64,000 nucleotides of DNA from CAVTWY01 sp963738575 (GTDB lineage Bacteria > Pseudomonadota > Gammaproteobacteria > Burkholderiales > Burkholderiaceae_C): positions 744,001 through 808,000 of the forward strand of contig CAVTWY010000004.1 in the NCBI GenBank assembly GCA_963738575.1, read 5' to 3'. Shown piece after piece: positions 45,798 through 55,428 of this stretch (position 1 is its first letter; every line of letters begins with the position of its first letter). The notes under the pieces were generated by a model that did no database searches, was not told the origin of the DNA, and saw nothing but the letters and a program-made list of their open reading frames with translations. The position numbers and the translations under genes were made by a program.

Positions 45798-48700
45798 ATC
45801 CCTGTACTGTCCTCAGCACAGGGCTGGACGAGCTAACTGATGTTTTCCTGTTGGACGTCAATGGTGATGGCAGATCGGACTTCTGCTACCTACATTCGGA
45901 CCAAGGCGTCCTCTATAGTGACATGTATAGTTATCGATGCCATTTGTCTTCCGGTACCGCGTTTACGCCGAACGCGGCATGGATACGCAACAATGTAGAA
46001 GTTCCTAACGTCTTCTACAGCATCCTCGAGATCAATGCTGCGATTGGACACGCTGACGTCAACGGCGACGGTTTTCCCGATTTTTGTACGTCGTACGGCA
46101 ATATCAACTGCTTTCTGGGCAGCGTGTCTGGCATTGCAAGTACACCGACTTACAACCTTGCGACGCTGAACCTCGTTGCTCCGAGCGTCACCAATATCAA
46201 GGAAGGCGCTGCCTTTTTAGATGTCAATGGTGATGGCAATGCCGACTTCTGCCGAATTGTTGGGCCATCGCCCTTCAGGCTTGCATGCAGGCTTTCTAAC
46301 GGTCGGGGCTGGGAGGCAAACGATCGGTTGTCCTCCAATTTAGACCCTGGCGGTGACGGACACAAGTTTGACCGTTATTGGGCTGACATCAATGGCGACG
46401 GGCTGCCAGATTTTTGTCGCGCCATCGGCCCAGACCCTCGCAACAACGCGGAGCCTGACAAAAACAGGTTCAGCAACATGCATTGCCGCTTGACCTATGG
46501 CGGTGACGCAGTCGAGGGTTTTTTTGCGACGACGGAGGTTAGATTTATAGAAGATGCTGCGGGAGGCATTGACTTTGGCGTCGGCAATGGTGGCAGAGGG
46601 TTTTGCGACATCTTTGGACGCGGATTTCAAACGTTTTGTCGGGCTACCTTACATGAGGGCGCGCCCATCGAGTATTGTTTTGAGGGCGAGTCTGGGCAAG
46701 TATGCCAATTGACTGAAACTTTTTCGCATGGCGTCGGTGTGGGGTTCTACGGCGGCAAACCCAAAGGCGTCGGCAGCAATGACCCTCGCTGGGATCGCGT
46801 TCAAGCAAGCCCACACCTGGTCCAGAGTTTTACGGACAGTCTTGGCGCAGACACGGTTGTCACCTACGTCCCGCTCTCGAACGAGCAGGTTTATGCAAAG
46901 AGTGGCGCTGGGACATCCTTTCCACGCGTCATTTTGACGACGCCGCGAGCGCCCGTCGTGTATGAAACGCGTGCCTGGCGGCTCAATGTTGATCCCACGC
47001 TCAACTCGACATTGACTGGTACGGCGCGTTACTTTTACAAGGACCTTCGCTCTGACAGAGATTTTGGCTCAAGGGGTTTTCGCGAACGGTGGCACTTGAC
47101 GGAAGGGTCTAACAACATCCAATACGTCAAGTACTTTCAAGGTCTTGGGTCAAGCGTTGATGCTTCGTCAATTGCAAACAGTCACCTTGAGCTTGGCGTG
47201 CCCATAGAGACACGCTCATACGCTATTGATCCAACCGTGATCACCGTCACACTACCAAGCGGGGGTGATACCAACGAGCGGCGTGTGAGGCTCAAGAAGA
47301 TCATGGAGCTTGCGACCAATGGCACCTCGATGACGACAGCGCCTGTTAGTCCACCCACTGCATCCCAACCCTTTATGCTGCTTAAGAGCACGGTCAATGT
47401 GCTCGGGCAGACGACCCCGACGGCGAATCCTCGCTATCGCCCCGTGGTTCAGACCATGAGCCAAGCATGGGACTGGAACGATCGCTCGGTTGTGGTGTTG
47501 CCTTCAGTTTCGACAACCTCCGACGTCTCGTATTACGGCAACGTCAAGAGCCGAAACGACGTCACCACGCAGGGGCCACTCACCTGGGGCAAGCTGATCA
47601 CGAGCGAGTACCTGCAGGACCGGCCGCTCAACGTTGGCGACGATCGAACGCCGTGGATGCTTGGGCGCATGACGAAGTCGACAGTTGTCGCGACAGCGCC
47701 AACGGCTGACGCTCAGATCGCCGCTAACAGCAGCAGTTTTGGGACATCGCCCAACGCCAACGTTGTTAGCTCAAGCAACCCGGTTGCCGTGGTGGTTACG
47801 CCTCCCAACTACACAAGTACGGCAGTGGGTCAAAATTCGACAGCCAACGCAACGGTATACAACAACACAGGCGGCTCTTTGGTGATGGTAGTGCCGACCA
47901 GTTCGTCTGTCACCGGAGCCGATTTCACGTTTGTGTCGACCACTTGTGCAACTTTGCTTAGTAATGGCGCCAACTGCACGATTGCAATCAAATTCACGCC
48001 AACAGTGCCTGGCACTCGCACTGGGTCGGTGAGCGTCGACACGGCATCAGGCCAGCGAATGGCGGCGATCACGTCCCAAGCGTCTTCTAGCGCTTCAACG
48101 GCGACGGTGACGAGCGCGGCGCCCAACCTTGGCACGGTATGGCTTGGCGCTGCAGCGCCGACAGCGACGGTTTCAATTCGCAATGACGGCAATGTGCCCA
48201 TGACATTGTCTGGGCTGCAAAATTTGTCAACTCGGTTCCAGTTGACGGCGAACTCGTGCGCCAGCGTTGGTGTTGGTGCCAGTTGCGCCATGACCCTTTC
48301 CATGCCGACCAATGCAACTGGCAATGCAGCAAATACCGTTACGACTGTTGGAGCCACCAACAATGCGACGTTTGCCATCAACGGCGCCGTTGTTTCGTCG
48401 GTTAGCACCTGGTCCGTCACAAGTCTAGCCTTCGGGACGGTTGGCAACGGATTGTCGGCGACACAGAATCTAACGCTAAGCAACTCTGGCTTTGGCACCG
48501 TCGCCGCAAATTGGAGCGGCGCACTCTTCAATTTGCCGACGGGCTTCACGGCAAACACGAGTGCCTGCGCCGCAGTGATGCCGGGCAGCAGTTGCAACGT
48601 GGCAATTTCCTTCTCGCCAACCGTGGCCCAAGCCTATTCTGGAACAGGCATACGGCCAAGCGTCGTGAGCACAGCAGCAAACACGTTGAGTGTTTCAGGC

Positions 48701-49096
48701 TCTGGCGTTGTTCCGATTGCAACGCTAGCCAGTTCGCCAACAAGTATCAACTTCGGCGCAGTCACTTCAGGTAACAGCGGCAGCGCCCAAGTCACCATTT
48801 CAAACTCGTCTGCTTACGCTGGCACTGCATTGAACTACTCTTTGGTGGCCAGCGATCTGTCGGGTGGAACGATTTCTATCTCAAGCAACAGTTGCGCGAG
48901 TAGCCTTGGTGGCGGATCGAGTTGTGTTATCGCGTTTTTGTTCTCGACACCAGGCGGGTGCGATCAAGGGTCCGTTGCATCGACGTTGACCATCACTGGC
49001 TCGAACTTGTCTGCCGCTCTCGCCATTCAATTGAATGGTTTAACCACAATGCCGAGCGGCTGTGGTGCACGCGGCACGCCTGGGAGTGGCAAATGA
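45782..49096 (+). pseudogene. 3' part of IS-interrupted VCBS/Tc-toxin-like gene with choice-of-anchor repeats
   Basis: 1104 codons open from the IS end. Four more calcium-loop repeats follow (DVNGDGRSDFC, DVNGDGFPDFC, DVNGDGNADFC, DINGDGLPDFC). A region like the Tc-toxin B-subunit middle domain comes next (SFTDSLGADTVVTYVPL, about 46820-47300). The C-terminal third (about 47690-49080) has tandem Ig-like choice-of-anchor/ASH units with Cys and SSC motifs. A TTG at 45851 could start a truncated product, but without a signal peptide. The stop overlaps the RHS start (ATGA). Confidence 0.85.
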
Positions 49097-52000
49097 TTGA
49101 AGTTTCAGGGTCAATCAGGTTGCCCACTCGCAGAGACAGTTCTAACTGCTTGCGAAGGTCAGCCGTGGTGATGGCGCTGGGTCTTGCCCTCCCCTGCGGC
49201 GCGGCTGCGCAAAATACGACGCGCGTAGTGGAATACAGCTACAACGCCACAACAGGGTTGGTTGAACTGGAGCGCGTAGACCCAGGCGGCACTCACTGCG
49301 CCGAAACGGCGTACACCTACGACGCCTACGGGAACAAGGCAACCATTGTGGTGCGTCCGTGCGCCGTTGGGCCGACTGCTGCCACAACGTTCCCGACGCG
49401 CACAACTCAAAACCTGTTTGCAGTCAAGACCAGCGGCACAACCGAGGGCGAAAAGTATCCAGCGGGCGCTTTTCTCACTCGCACAACGCAGCTGAGAACG
49501 GATGGGTCCGTTGCATCTAGAACTGACTTTGAGTACGACGCTCGATTTGGTGGCGTTGCCAAACAAACCGAAGTCGCTCATGTCACGGTGGCTAACAACC
49601 TGAGCAAGCGAGTAATTTACGACGCGTTTGGGCGCGTCTATCAAGAGTATGGCCCGATCAACCGCGTGGGAACAACGACCACCGAAGGGTACGTCGAGTA
49701 CGAACGTGTCTACTGTCAAGGCCCGTACAAGGTCGCAGGCGATGCGACCTGCATTTCTTTCGAGCCAACGGATGTTTCGACGCGCATCGACTCGTGGATG
49801 CTTGCCGACAAGACAACTGGCGCCGTTTTGGCGAAGCAACAAGCAAGCACCTCTGCGTCCGCCATCACGGCTTACTACATTCGCAGCACACCCAAAAGTG
49901 CAAACGTGGTCATTGGCGCCAAATCGGTGACGCACATGGACAGCCTTCATCGAACCATTGCCAAAGAGACAGAGTCCTATGACGGACGGTGGAGTTCGTC
50001 GCTGGCAGTATTCAACAACCTTGGCATGGAGGCGGCCAAGTGGGCACCGTATTTTGGCAGATCGGGTGCTGGCGCAGCATTTGCTTCCCCTGCAGGGGAA
50101 CTACGGCAATGGACCTCGCATTACGATCTTTTGCATCGTCCAAAGCTGCAGAGCCAGCATTGGCGGGGCGCAGCCGGTGCCGCAGCGACTGTCGTCAACA
50201 CTGAAGTTGCGTATGCCGGACTCCGAACCACCGTCACTGTTCCTTCTGACAGCAGCCCCGATGGCGTCGCTCGAACCAAGACAGCGATCAAAAACCCAGA
50301 AGGGAAGGTCACTCAAACCATCGACCCGTACGGCGCCACGCTGAATTCGGGCTATGACGCATCGGGCAACTTGGTCAAAACGGTTGATGCATTGGGCATC
50401 GTCACAACCATCAGCTACTCGACCACAACGGCGCGTTTCAAGACTGGTATGACTGATCCCAATCAAGGGACGTGGAGCTACACGTACAACGCGCTTGGGC
50501 AAATGGTCACCCAAACGGATGCCAAAAACCAGCAAACCAAGTTGACCTATGACATTCTGGGCCGTCTGATCCAGCGCGAGACGCCGACACAAAACGGCAA
50601 CTGGTACTACGACAAGACGGCGGCCGGTGCTTGGTGTGCTTCGGGTCTGAACAGGCTTTGCGAGGCCAAGGCTGGCGTGCCTGTGACCAATGCAGTCATC
50701 AGCAGCTCATCTGCGGTTTACGACACGATGGGTCGGGTCGTGACCAGCACCGACGTTTTGGACAGGTCTTATACCAACACCACCACCTTCGACGCCCTCG
50801 GGCGTGTCGGGACGTTCAAATACCCTACCAACTTCACGCTTAGGTATGACTACAGCGTGGCAGCGGCAGGCCGCATACCCGGTGTGCTTGAAAAAGTTTC
50901 TGACGCCGCCGCGCCAACGACCCGAGTTTTTTGGAGCATCGCCAACGCGCCCAGTGCAGCGTTTGATGCTCGAGGCAATGTTCTCAGGTCTACATTGGGC
51001 AATGCCCTTGCCACCGACAACGCGTTCGATTCGATCAGTGGCAAGGCATTCACTTTGCGAACTGGCGTGCCAGCCAATGGATACGTCGGTGCCGTGGATC
51101 ATCGATACACCTACGACAAGGCTAATAACGTTGGCAGCCGCAGTGACCACAGCGTAGGCAGCCTGGTCAGCCAGACGATCTTGGACACGTATGAGTACGA
51201 CAAGCTCGATCGGCTCACCAAACACAGCATTGCTTCGGGGCTGGACGCAGCAGCCAACCGCAGCGTCTTTGTTCAATACAACGCGATTGGCAACGTCCTG
51301 AGCAAGAGCGACGTAGGCGGCTACACCTACGGTGCGCTCAATGGTCCCCGCCCGCACGCAGTCACGGCAGCGGCTGGCGTCAGTTACGGCTACGACGCCA
51401 ATGGCCAGCTCACCAGCGCCAGCGGGGACGAGACCCGCAGCGTGACATGGACGGGGTTCAACCACGCAGCGACGATGTCCTACAAAGGCGCCACAACGGC
51501 CTTCAAGTTTGACCACACGCATCGGCGCATTCAAGAAACCGTGACCCAGGGCGCCAACGTGCGCACGGTCTATTTTGTGCACCCCAACAACGTTGGGGGC
51601 CTGTCGTACGAGCGCGAGGAGACGAAGGTTGGCGCCACGGTGACGCGAGACGAGAGCCGCCACTACATCAGTGTGGGAGGAGCGGTGGTGGCGGTGGTCA
51701 AAACGCTCAATGGCGCCGGGGTGGTATCGAGCGACAACAACCTGACGCAGTACTGGCACAAGGACGCGTTGGGGTCGGTGGTGGCGGTGAGCAACGCGGC
51801 CGGGGTGGTGCAAGAGCGCATGGCGTTTGACGCGTGGGGTCGGCGCGTGAGGTCCACGGGGTTGGCGGATGCGGCGGTGAACCCGGCGCATGGGGACCGG
51901 GGGTACACGGGGCATGAGCACCTGGACGAGCAGGGACTGATCCACATGAACGGGCGCATCGCGCATCCGCTGCTGGGGCGGTTTTTGAGCAGCGACCCGC

Positions 52001-53160
52001 ACGTGCAAGATCCCAATGATCTACAAAACTTCAACCGCTACAGCTACGTGCTGAACAATCCGCTGAAGTACACGGATCCGAGCGGGGAGTTTTGGTGGTA
52101 CGTTGCAGCGTATGTGGCGGGTGCGGCCCTGTCACGCAACGGCAACGAGTACTGGCAGATCGTGGGGATGGGGCTGATGGCCTACGGCGGGGCTGGGGCC
52201 GGTGGTGCGTTTGGTGGGACCAGTGCGTTTGGGGTCACGACAACGACGCAGATCGTCACGACGTTGGCGTTTGGTGCGGTTGGAGGCTTGTCACAGCCCG
52301 GCGCAGGGGCGGAGCAGGCGATCGTTGGGGGGATCTTTGGGCTGGCGATGGCGGCCGTTGGCAGCGGGCTGGCGGACACGTACGCGACAGACGCGGCGGG
52401 CAAGACGGTCCTTGTAGCGAGCAACGCGGGGCCACGGATGGCTGCGCATACCTTGTTGGGTTGCATGCAAGGCATGGCCAGCGGGGGCAAGTGTGGCCCC
52501 AGCGCGGCGGCGGCGCTGGTGGGCAAAGGCACGACGGAGGCGCTGGCCAACTCGCCCATGATGGTGCAAGGCACAGCGACTATCATCATGGGCGGCACGG
52601 CGTCTGTGCTGGGTGGGGGGAAGTTTGCCAATGGGGCTCTGCAGGCTGGCTTCGGGTACCTCTTTAATCATCTTGGGCACTGTCTCGCTAATCCAATGGC
52701 GTGCGCCCGTGCTGCGCAAGCGGCGGGCAGTTACCTTGTCGCACGTTGGGGCCCGACTGCTACGCAGTTGGTCTGGGAGTTTGGTGCGGCGGAGGGGGTC
52801 GTGGCGTCTGGCGGGGTCAGCCTTGCGCTGCGGACTCAACTTGCAGACGAGGTTGTGTCTGGCCTGACTAACGCGCACCACGCTTGGCCAAAGTACCTTG
52901 GTGGAGCAGATGCGCAAGACTTGGTCAGCCTGCCTCAGACGTTACATCGCGCGTACCACGCCGGGCTTGATCAAATCGCGGCGCGGTGGGAAGGTGCCGC
53001 TGGCTTCAACGCGGCGTCAGTTGCCGAGCAGGCGCAGCGCCTTACCAATTTCCAGACCTATACGCAGTGGTTCGATAAGACGTTCGGAACCAGCATGATG
53101 GACGCGGCCCGTCGCGCAGGGTTTGCGTGCCCTGGCAAGATTCCCGGGCATGGCTGTTGA
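49093..53160 (+). CDS. secreted RHS-repeat protein with C-terminal HNH-type nuclease toxin
   Basis: 1355 residues from the ATG at 49093, which overlaps the preceding stop. A signal peptide (hydrophobic core about residues 24-37, AAAQ) is followed by many YD/RHS repeats (YEYDKLDRLTKHS, YDALGRV-like). The RHS core (GRFLSSDPHVQDP, NRYSYVLNNPLKYTDPSG) is at about 955-1000. The variable tip after the core has Gly/Ala-rich helices. It ends in NAHHAWPKYLGG, then LPQTLHRAYHAGLD (about 1255-1300), a His-rich HNH/endonuclease VII-like fold. Predicted to be a polymorphic toxin delivered to neighbours; the exact nuclease family is inferred. Confidence 0.85.
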   Translation: MIEVSGSIRLPTRRDSSNCLRRSAVVMALGLALPCGAAAQNTTRVVEYSYNATTGLVELERVDPGGTHCAETAYTYDAYGNKATIVVRPCAVGPTAATTFPTRTTQNLFAVKTSGTTEGEKYPAGAFLTRTTQLRTDGSVASRTDFEYDARFGGVAKQTEVAHVTVANNLSKRVIYDAFGRVYQEYGPINRVGTTTTEGYVEYERVYCQGPYKVAGDATCISFEPTDVSTRIDSWMLADKTTGAVLAKQQASTSASAITAYYIRSTPKSANVVIGAKSVTHMDSLHRTIAKETESYDGRWSSSLAVFNNLGMEAAKWAPYFGRSGAGAAFASPAGELRQWTSHYDLLHRPKLQSQHWRGAAGAAATVVNTEVAYAGLRTTVTVPSDSSPDGVARTKTAIKNPEGKVTQTIDPYGATLNSGYDASGNLVKTVDALGIVTTISYSTTTARFKTGMTDPNQGTWSYTYNALGQMVTQTDAKNQQTKLTYDILGRLIQRETPTQNGNWYYDKTAAGAWCASGLNRLCEAKAGVPVTNAVISSSSAVYDTMGRVVTSTDVLDRSYTNTTTFDALGRVGTFKYPTNFTLRYDYSVAAAGRIPGVLEKVSDAAAPTTRVFWSIANAPSAAFDARGNVLRSTLGNALATDNAFDSISGKAFTLRTGVPANGYVGAVDHRYTYDKANNVGSRSDHSVGSLVSQTILDTYEYDKLDRLTKHSIASGLDAAANRSVFVQYNAIGNVLSKSDVGGYTYGALNGPRPHAVTAAAGVSYGYDANGQLTSASGDETRSVTWTGFNHAATMSYKGATTAFKFDHTHRRIQETVTQGANVRTVYFVHPNNVGGLSYEREETKVGATVTRDESRHYISVGGAVVAVVKTLNGAGVVSSDNNLTQYWHKDALGSVVAVSNAAGVVQERMAFDAWGRRVRSTGLADAAVNPAHGDRGYTGHEHLDEQGLIHMNGRIAHPLLGRFLSSDPHVQDPNDLQNFNRYSYVLNNPLKYTDPSGEFWWYVAAYVAGAALSRNGNEYWQIVGMGLMAYGGAGAGGAFGGTSAFGVTTTTQIVTTLAFGAVGGLSQPGAGAEQAIVGGIFGLAMAAVGSGLADTYATDAAGKTVLVASNAGPRMAAHTLLGCMQGMASGGKCGPSAAAALVGKGTTEALANSPMMVQGTATIIMGGTASVLGGGKFANGALQAGFGYLFNHLGHCLANPMACARAAQAAGSYLVARWGPTATQLVWEFGAAEGVVASGGVSLALRTQLADEVVSGLTNAHHAWPKYLGGADAQDLVSLPQTLHRAYHAGLDQIAARWEGAAGFNAASVAEQAQRLTNFQTYTQWFDKTFGTSMMDAARRAGFACPGKIPGHGC

Positions 53161-53179
53161 ATTGGAGTAGTTGGCTCGT

Positions 53180-53686
53180 ATGGAAGTCTCTGTAGCTGAG
53201 ATCAGCACTAGGCATTTTGAGAAAGCGGCAGTCTGGGAGTACTTCGACGAGCCTGGTTCAGGCGAAGTGATGGTGCGTGATGTCCCGACTATTCCGATCA
53301 ATGATCTCTACGGTCGCGTTATCGCGGTTCGTGGCCAACTGGCCTGCGGCAAATCAGCTTGGCTCGCTCTTGCGGGGCTTGATCACGATCCGATTCATTG
53401 CCGCATAACCAGGCAGGTGTACCTGTATGACGACCATGGAAGTAAGCTGAAGATCAGCGGCCAGGAAGGTGACGTCGAAGACGTCATAAGGCGAATCGAA
53501 GTCTTCACCGGTCTTGCTATTGGCGAGGTCTTCCCAATTGCCTACGATCTGGCTGGTGTAGTTGATGCGGCCGATACGATAGGCGCGGTCTTAATCGAAG
53601 ACGCCATGGCGGATCGAGATCCCGTTGCCTCAGCAAAGCTCGCCGCGCTCGCGGCGGTGCGACCCGGTAGAGGCGGTGGAGCCTGA
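53180..53686 (+). CDS. putative immunity protein for the RHS nuclease
   Basis: 168 residues from the ATG at 53180; a TTG at 53171 would add three. It is a small acidic soluble protein (SVAEISTRHFEKAAVWEYFDE, then VIAVRGQLACGKSAWLALAG) with no signal peptide. It begins 19 bases after the toxin stop, the usual immunity position. The family is not recognised; the role is inferred from position, size and charge. Confidence 0.6.
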   Translation: MEVSVAEISTRHFEKAAVWEYFDEPGSGEVMVRDVPTIPINDLYGRVIAVRGQLACGKSAWLALAGLDHDPIHCRITRQVYLYDDHGSKLKISGQEGDVEDVIRRIEVFTGLAIGEVFPIAYDLAGVVDAADTIGAVLIEDAMADRDPVASAKLAALAAVRPGRGGGA

Positions 53687-53727
53687 TCCGCAAGTGTCGG
53701 CGCCGCCGGGGTCGCGGGGCGCCGGGG

Positions 53728-53996
53728 TCAAGTCTTGCTACTTGCCCCCGAAGTCTTCTTCCCCTTGTCCTCGTGCGTGACGAACCCGATAGGCCGCTTG
53801 GGCGGATCGGGCGGCATCATCAGTTCGCGCAGCGCATCGAACACCTGCTTGAGCTGGTTGCGCGTGTTGCGGCTAAAAGTGTCGTGAGACATCGACAGGC
53901 CTTCGGTCTTGTGCTCCAGCTCATCGAGCCGCTTGGCCAGGTCGCCATGCGTGGCGGCCAGCTCGCGCAGCCGCACGAAGGCACACTTGTTTAACT
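53728..53996 (-). pseudogene. C-terminal remnant of an ORF6N-domain (phage-type) protein
   Basis: The minus frame reads AFVRLRELAATHGDLAKRL, then ELEHKTEGL and LRELMMPPDPPKRPIGFVT. This is the coiled-coil tail common to ORF6N/KilA-N-type proteins found in phages and mobile DNA. The N-terminal DNA-binding part is missing: homology ends abruptly at about 53996, exactly where the displaced RHS tip begins. The remnant appears to mark a recombination junction. Direct repeats GCCGGGGTC occur beside its 3' end (about 53710-53728). Confidence 0.6.
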
Positions 53997-53998
53997 TC

Positions 53999-54442
53999 AT
54001 GAGCAACAAGTGGCTACGCGCCCTGGTCCCCGGGCAAGTCCAGTTTGACCACGGAATGACTGCGATTGAAGAAGGTCGAACGGGTGCTGCAGTTGCCCAC
54101 TTCGGCGCAATGCTCGGCGAGCAAGTGGCAACCGCACTCACTTTCGGTGAGTACGGCGCTGCGAACGCTGCAAGAAATGCACTGGTGACCCAGTGGGAAT
54201 CCCGATTTGTCTTTCAATCTGAACATATGGCCCGACACCTGGAGGGTACAGGGCTAGCGGTCGACGCAGTGAAGCAAGCAATAGTGGCCGATATGAAGGG
54301 GGCTAAGTACGCCGTCGGGGAAATGGTCAAACGCGATATCGTTGTTGGTGGTCACGAACTTAGATATCACGCCTTTCCGCTGAAAGATGGGAGCTTCAGA
54401 ATTGGGACAATTGGCGTTCCTCCTTTTGGGCCGAGGTTCTAA
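53999..54442 (+). CDS. orphan RHS C-terminal toxin tip
   Basis: 147 residues. The first part (ALVPGQVQFDHGMTAIEEG, FGAMLGEQVATALTFGEY) is the linker that normally follows an RHS core. The rest (SEHMARHLEGTGLAVDAVKQAI, GHELRYHAFPLKDGSFRIGTIG) looks like a compact toxin domain, possibly of a small RNase fold. There is no RHS core or signal, so it is a displaced tip kept as a spare cassette. The ATG at 53999 may not be used. Directly followed by its putative immunity gene (TAAATG). Confidence 0.65.
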   Translation: MSNKWLRALVPGQVQFDHGMTAIEEGRTGAAVAHFGAMLGEQVATALTFGEYGAANAARNALVTQWESRFVFQSEHMARHLEGTGLAVDAVKQAIVADMKGAKYAVGEMVKRDIVVGGHELRYHAFPLKDGSFRIGTIGVPPFGPRF

Positions 54443-54793
54443 ATGTCTGCACGCGACTTGACTTTAAGTGAGTTCGAAATGTTGACAGCGATTCTTGCCA
54501 AGTCGGCTCGCGCGAATGACTACCTAAGCCAGCTAGCACATATCCGCGTTGAGCCGATCGATAGCTTAGGCAGCTTGCGCTTTGTGAATGGTGATAAGGA
54601 TCTGCGGGAGCGTCGACCGCATCGGTTCATCGACGTCAAGGGCGTAGTGCTCGACTCCGATGGCGTACCCGTTTTGCTTTGTCCTTTTGAGGACGAAAGC
54701 GGTGTGTTGTATTTGTTTGATGTTCAAAAGATGGGCGGGGGACCGATTCGCCTAGCTCTTTCGGTAGATCAAATGCAGGTGAGCAAAGTTTGA
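54443..54793 (+). CDS. putative immunity protein for the orphan toxin tip
   Basis: 116 residues, acidic and soluble (SARDLTLSEFEMLTAILAKS, LLCPFEDESGVLYLFDVQK). The ATG abuts the stop of the toxin tip. Not related in sequence to the immunity protein at 53180, as expected for a separate toxin/immunity pair. Function inferred from position. Confidence 0.6.
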   Translation: MSARDLTLSEFEMLTAILAKSARANDYLSQLAHIRVEPIDSLGSLRFVNGDKDLRERRPHRFIDVKGVVLDSDGVPVLLCPFEDESGVLYLFDVQKMGGGPIRLALSVDQMQVSKV

Positions 54794-54865
54794 GTCGTCA
54801 ATCAGCTGTCTGGCAAACAAACACCTGCCCTAGCTTTGCAACGATGAGATCCTGACAAGGGATGT

Positions 54866-54897
54866 TGGAAATCGCACGACGTGTGAGGCGATTTCCA
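54866..54897. terminator. hairpin between convergent toxin and secretion operons
   Basis: Perfect 10-bp stem TGGAAATCGC/GCGATTTCCA with a 12-base loop in the 110-base gap between convergent genes. No strong U-run follows on either strand, so it may only slow polymerase or protect RNA ends. Confidence 0.4.
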
Positions 54898-54903
54898 TTC
54901 AAC

Positions 54904-55422
54904 TCACTTTCCTCGCCTCCCTGTCAATTCTCCTACGAACACGTTAGGCTGACTTGCATTGATCCGCACCACAGACCAATGCCATTCGCCGGGGCTCATG
55001 GAAGCGCCAGCGTTCAAATTCATTGCCAGCTCGACAATATCCTTGGTTTCGTTCGCGCCAACTTCTACACGCACGGAACCATTGGGTACATCGATGACTA
55101 TGCTGTTGACAGTAACGCTGCCGCTGGCGACGGTCTCTAGTGCCGTCAAGGCTTCTGGCCACGGCATGGCCCTTACTCGGCGGAGCTCAGACAAGCGCTC
55201 GTCCACCGCAGGACGAGCAGACTGAGTTTTTCTGGCTGCTTCTTGCGCCTCATTCAAGCGTTGCGTTTGCAACGCAGTAGTTGTGGCTCTAAGATCGAAC
55301 AATTCGCTGCGAAGACTCATCGCTGCATTCAACAAAACCAACGACGCAGCGACCAGCGTGAACCACGTGCTTCGCGTTGGTGTAGGTCGTTCAACAAACT
55401 CAGCGCTTACCGGTCTCACCAT
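54904..55422 (-). CDS. PilN-like membrane protein of the secretion operon
   Basis: 172 residues. A short cytoplasmic tail, one membrane helix (about 19-37, FTLVAASLVLLNAAMSL), a coiled-coil stretch rich in Gln/Arg, and a small periplasmic ferredoxin-like domain (VTVNSIVIDVPNGSVRVEV). This is the topology of PilN/GspL C-terminal proteins that bridge the cytoplasmic ATPase platform and the secretin. Last gene of the operon, seven bases after the PilM-like gene. Sequence similarity is weak; the assignment rests on topology and place. Confidence 0.55.
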   Translation of the reverse strand: MVRPVSAEFVERPTPTRSTWFTLVAASLVLLNAAMSLRSELFDLRATTTALQTQRLNEAQEAARKTQSARPAVDERLSELRRVRAMPWPEALTALETVASGSVTVNSIVIDVPNGSVRVEVGANETKDIVELAMNLNAGASMSPGEWHWSVVRINASQPNVFVGELTGRRGK

Positions 55423-55428
55423 TTGCCC

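Noticed and set aside
50707..52008. Minus-strand frame of 433 codons within the RHS gene
   Set aside because: Antisense of RHS repeats with the RHS core intact on the plus strand.
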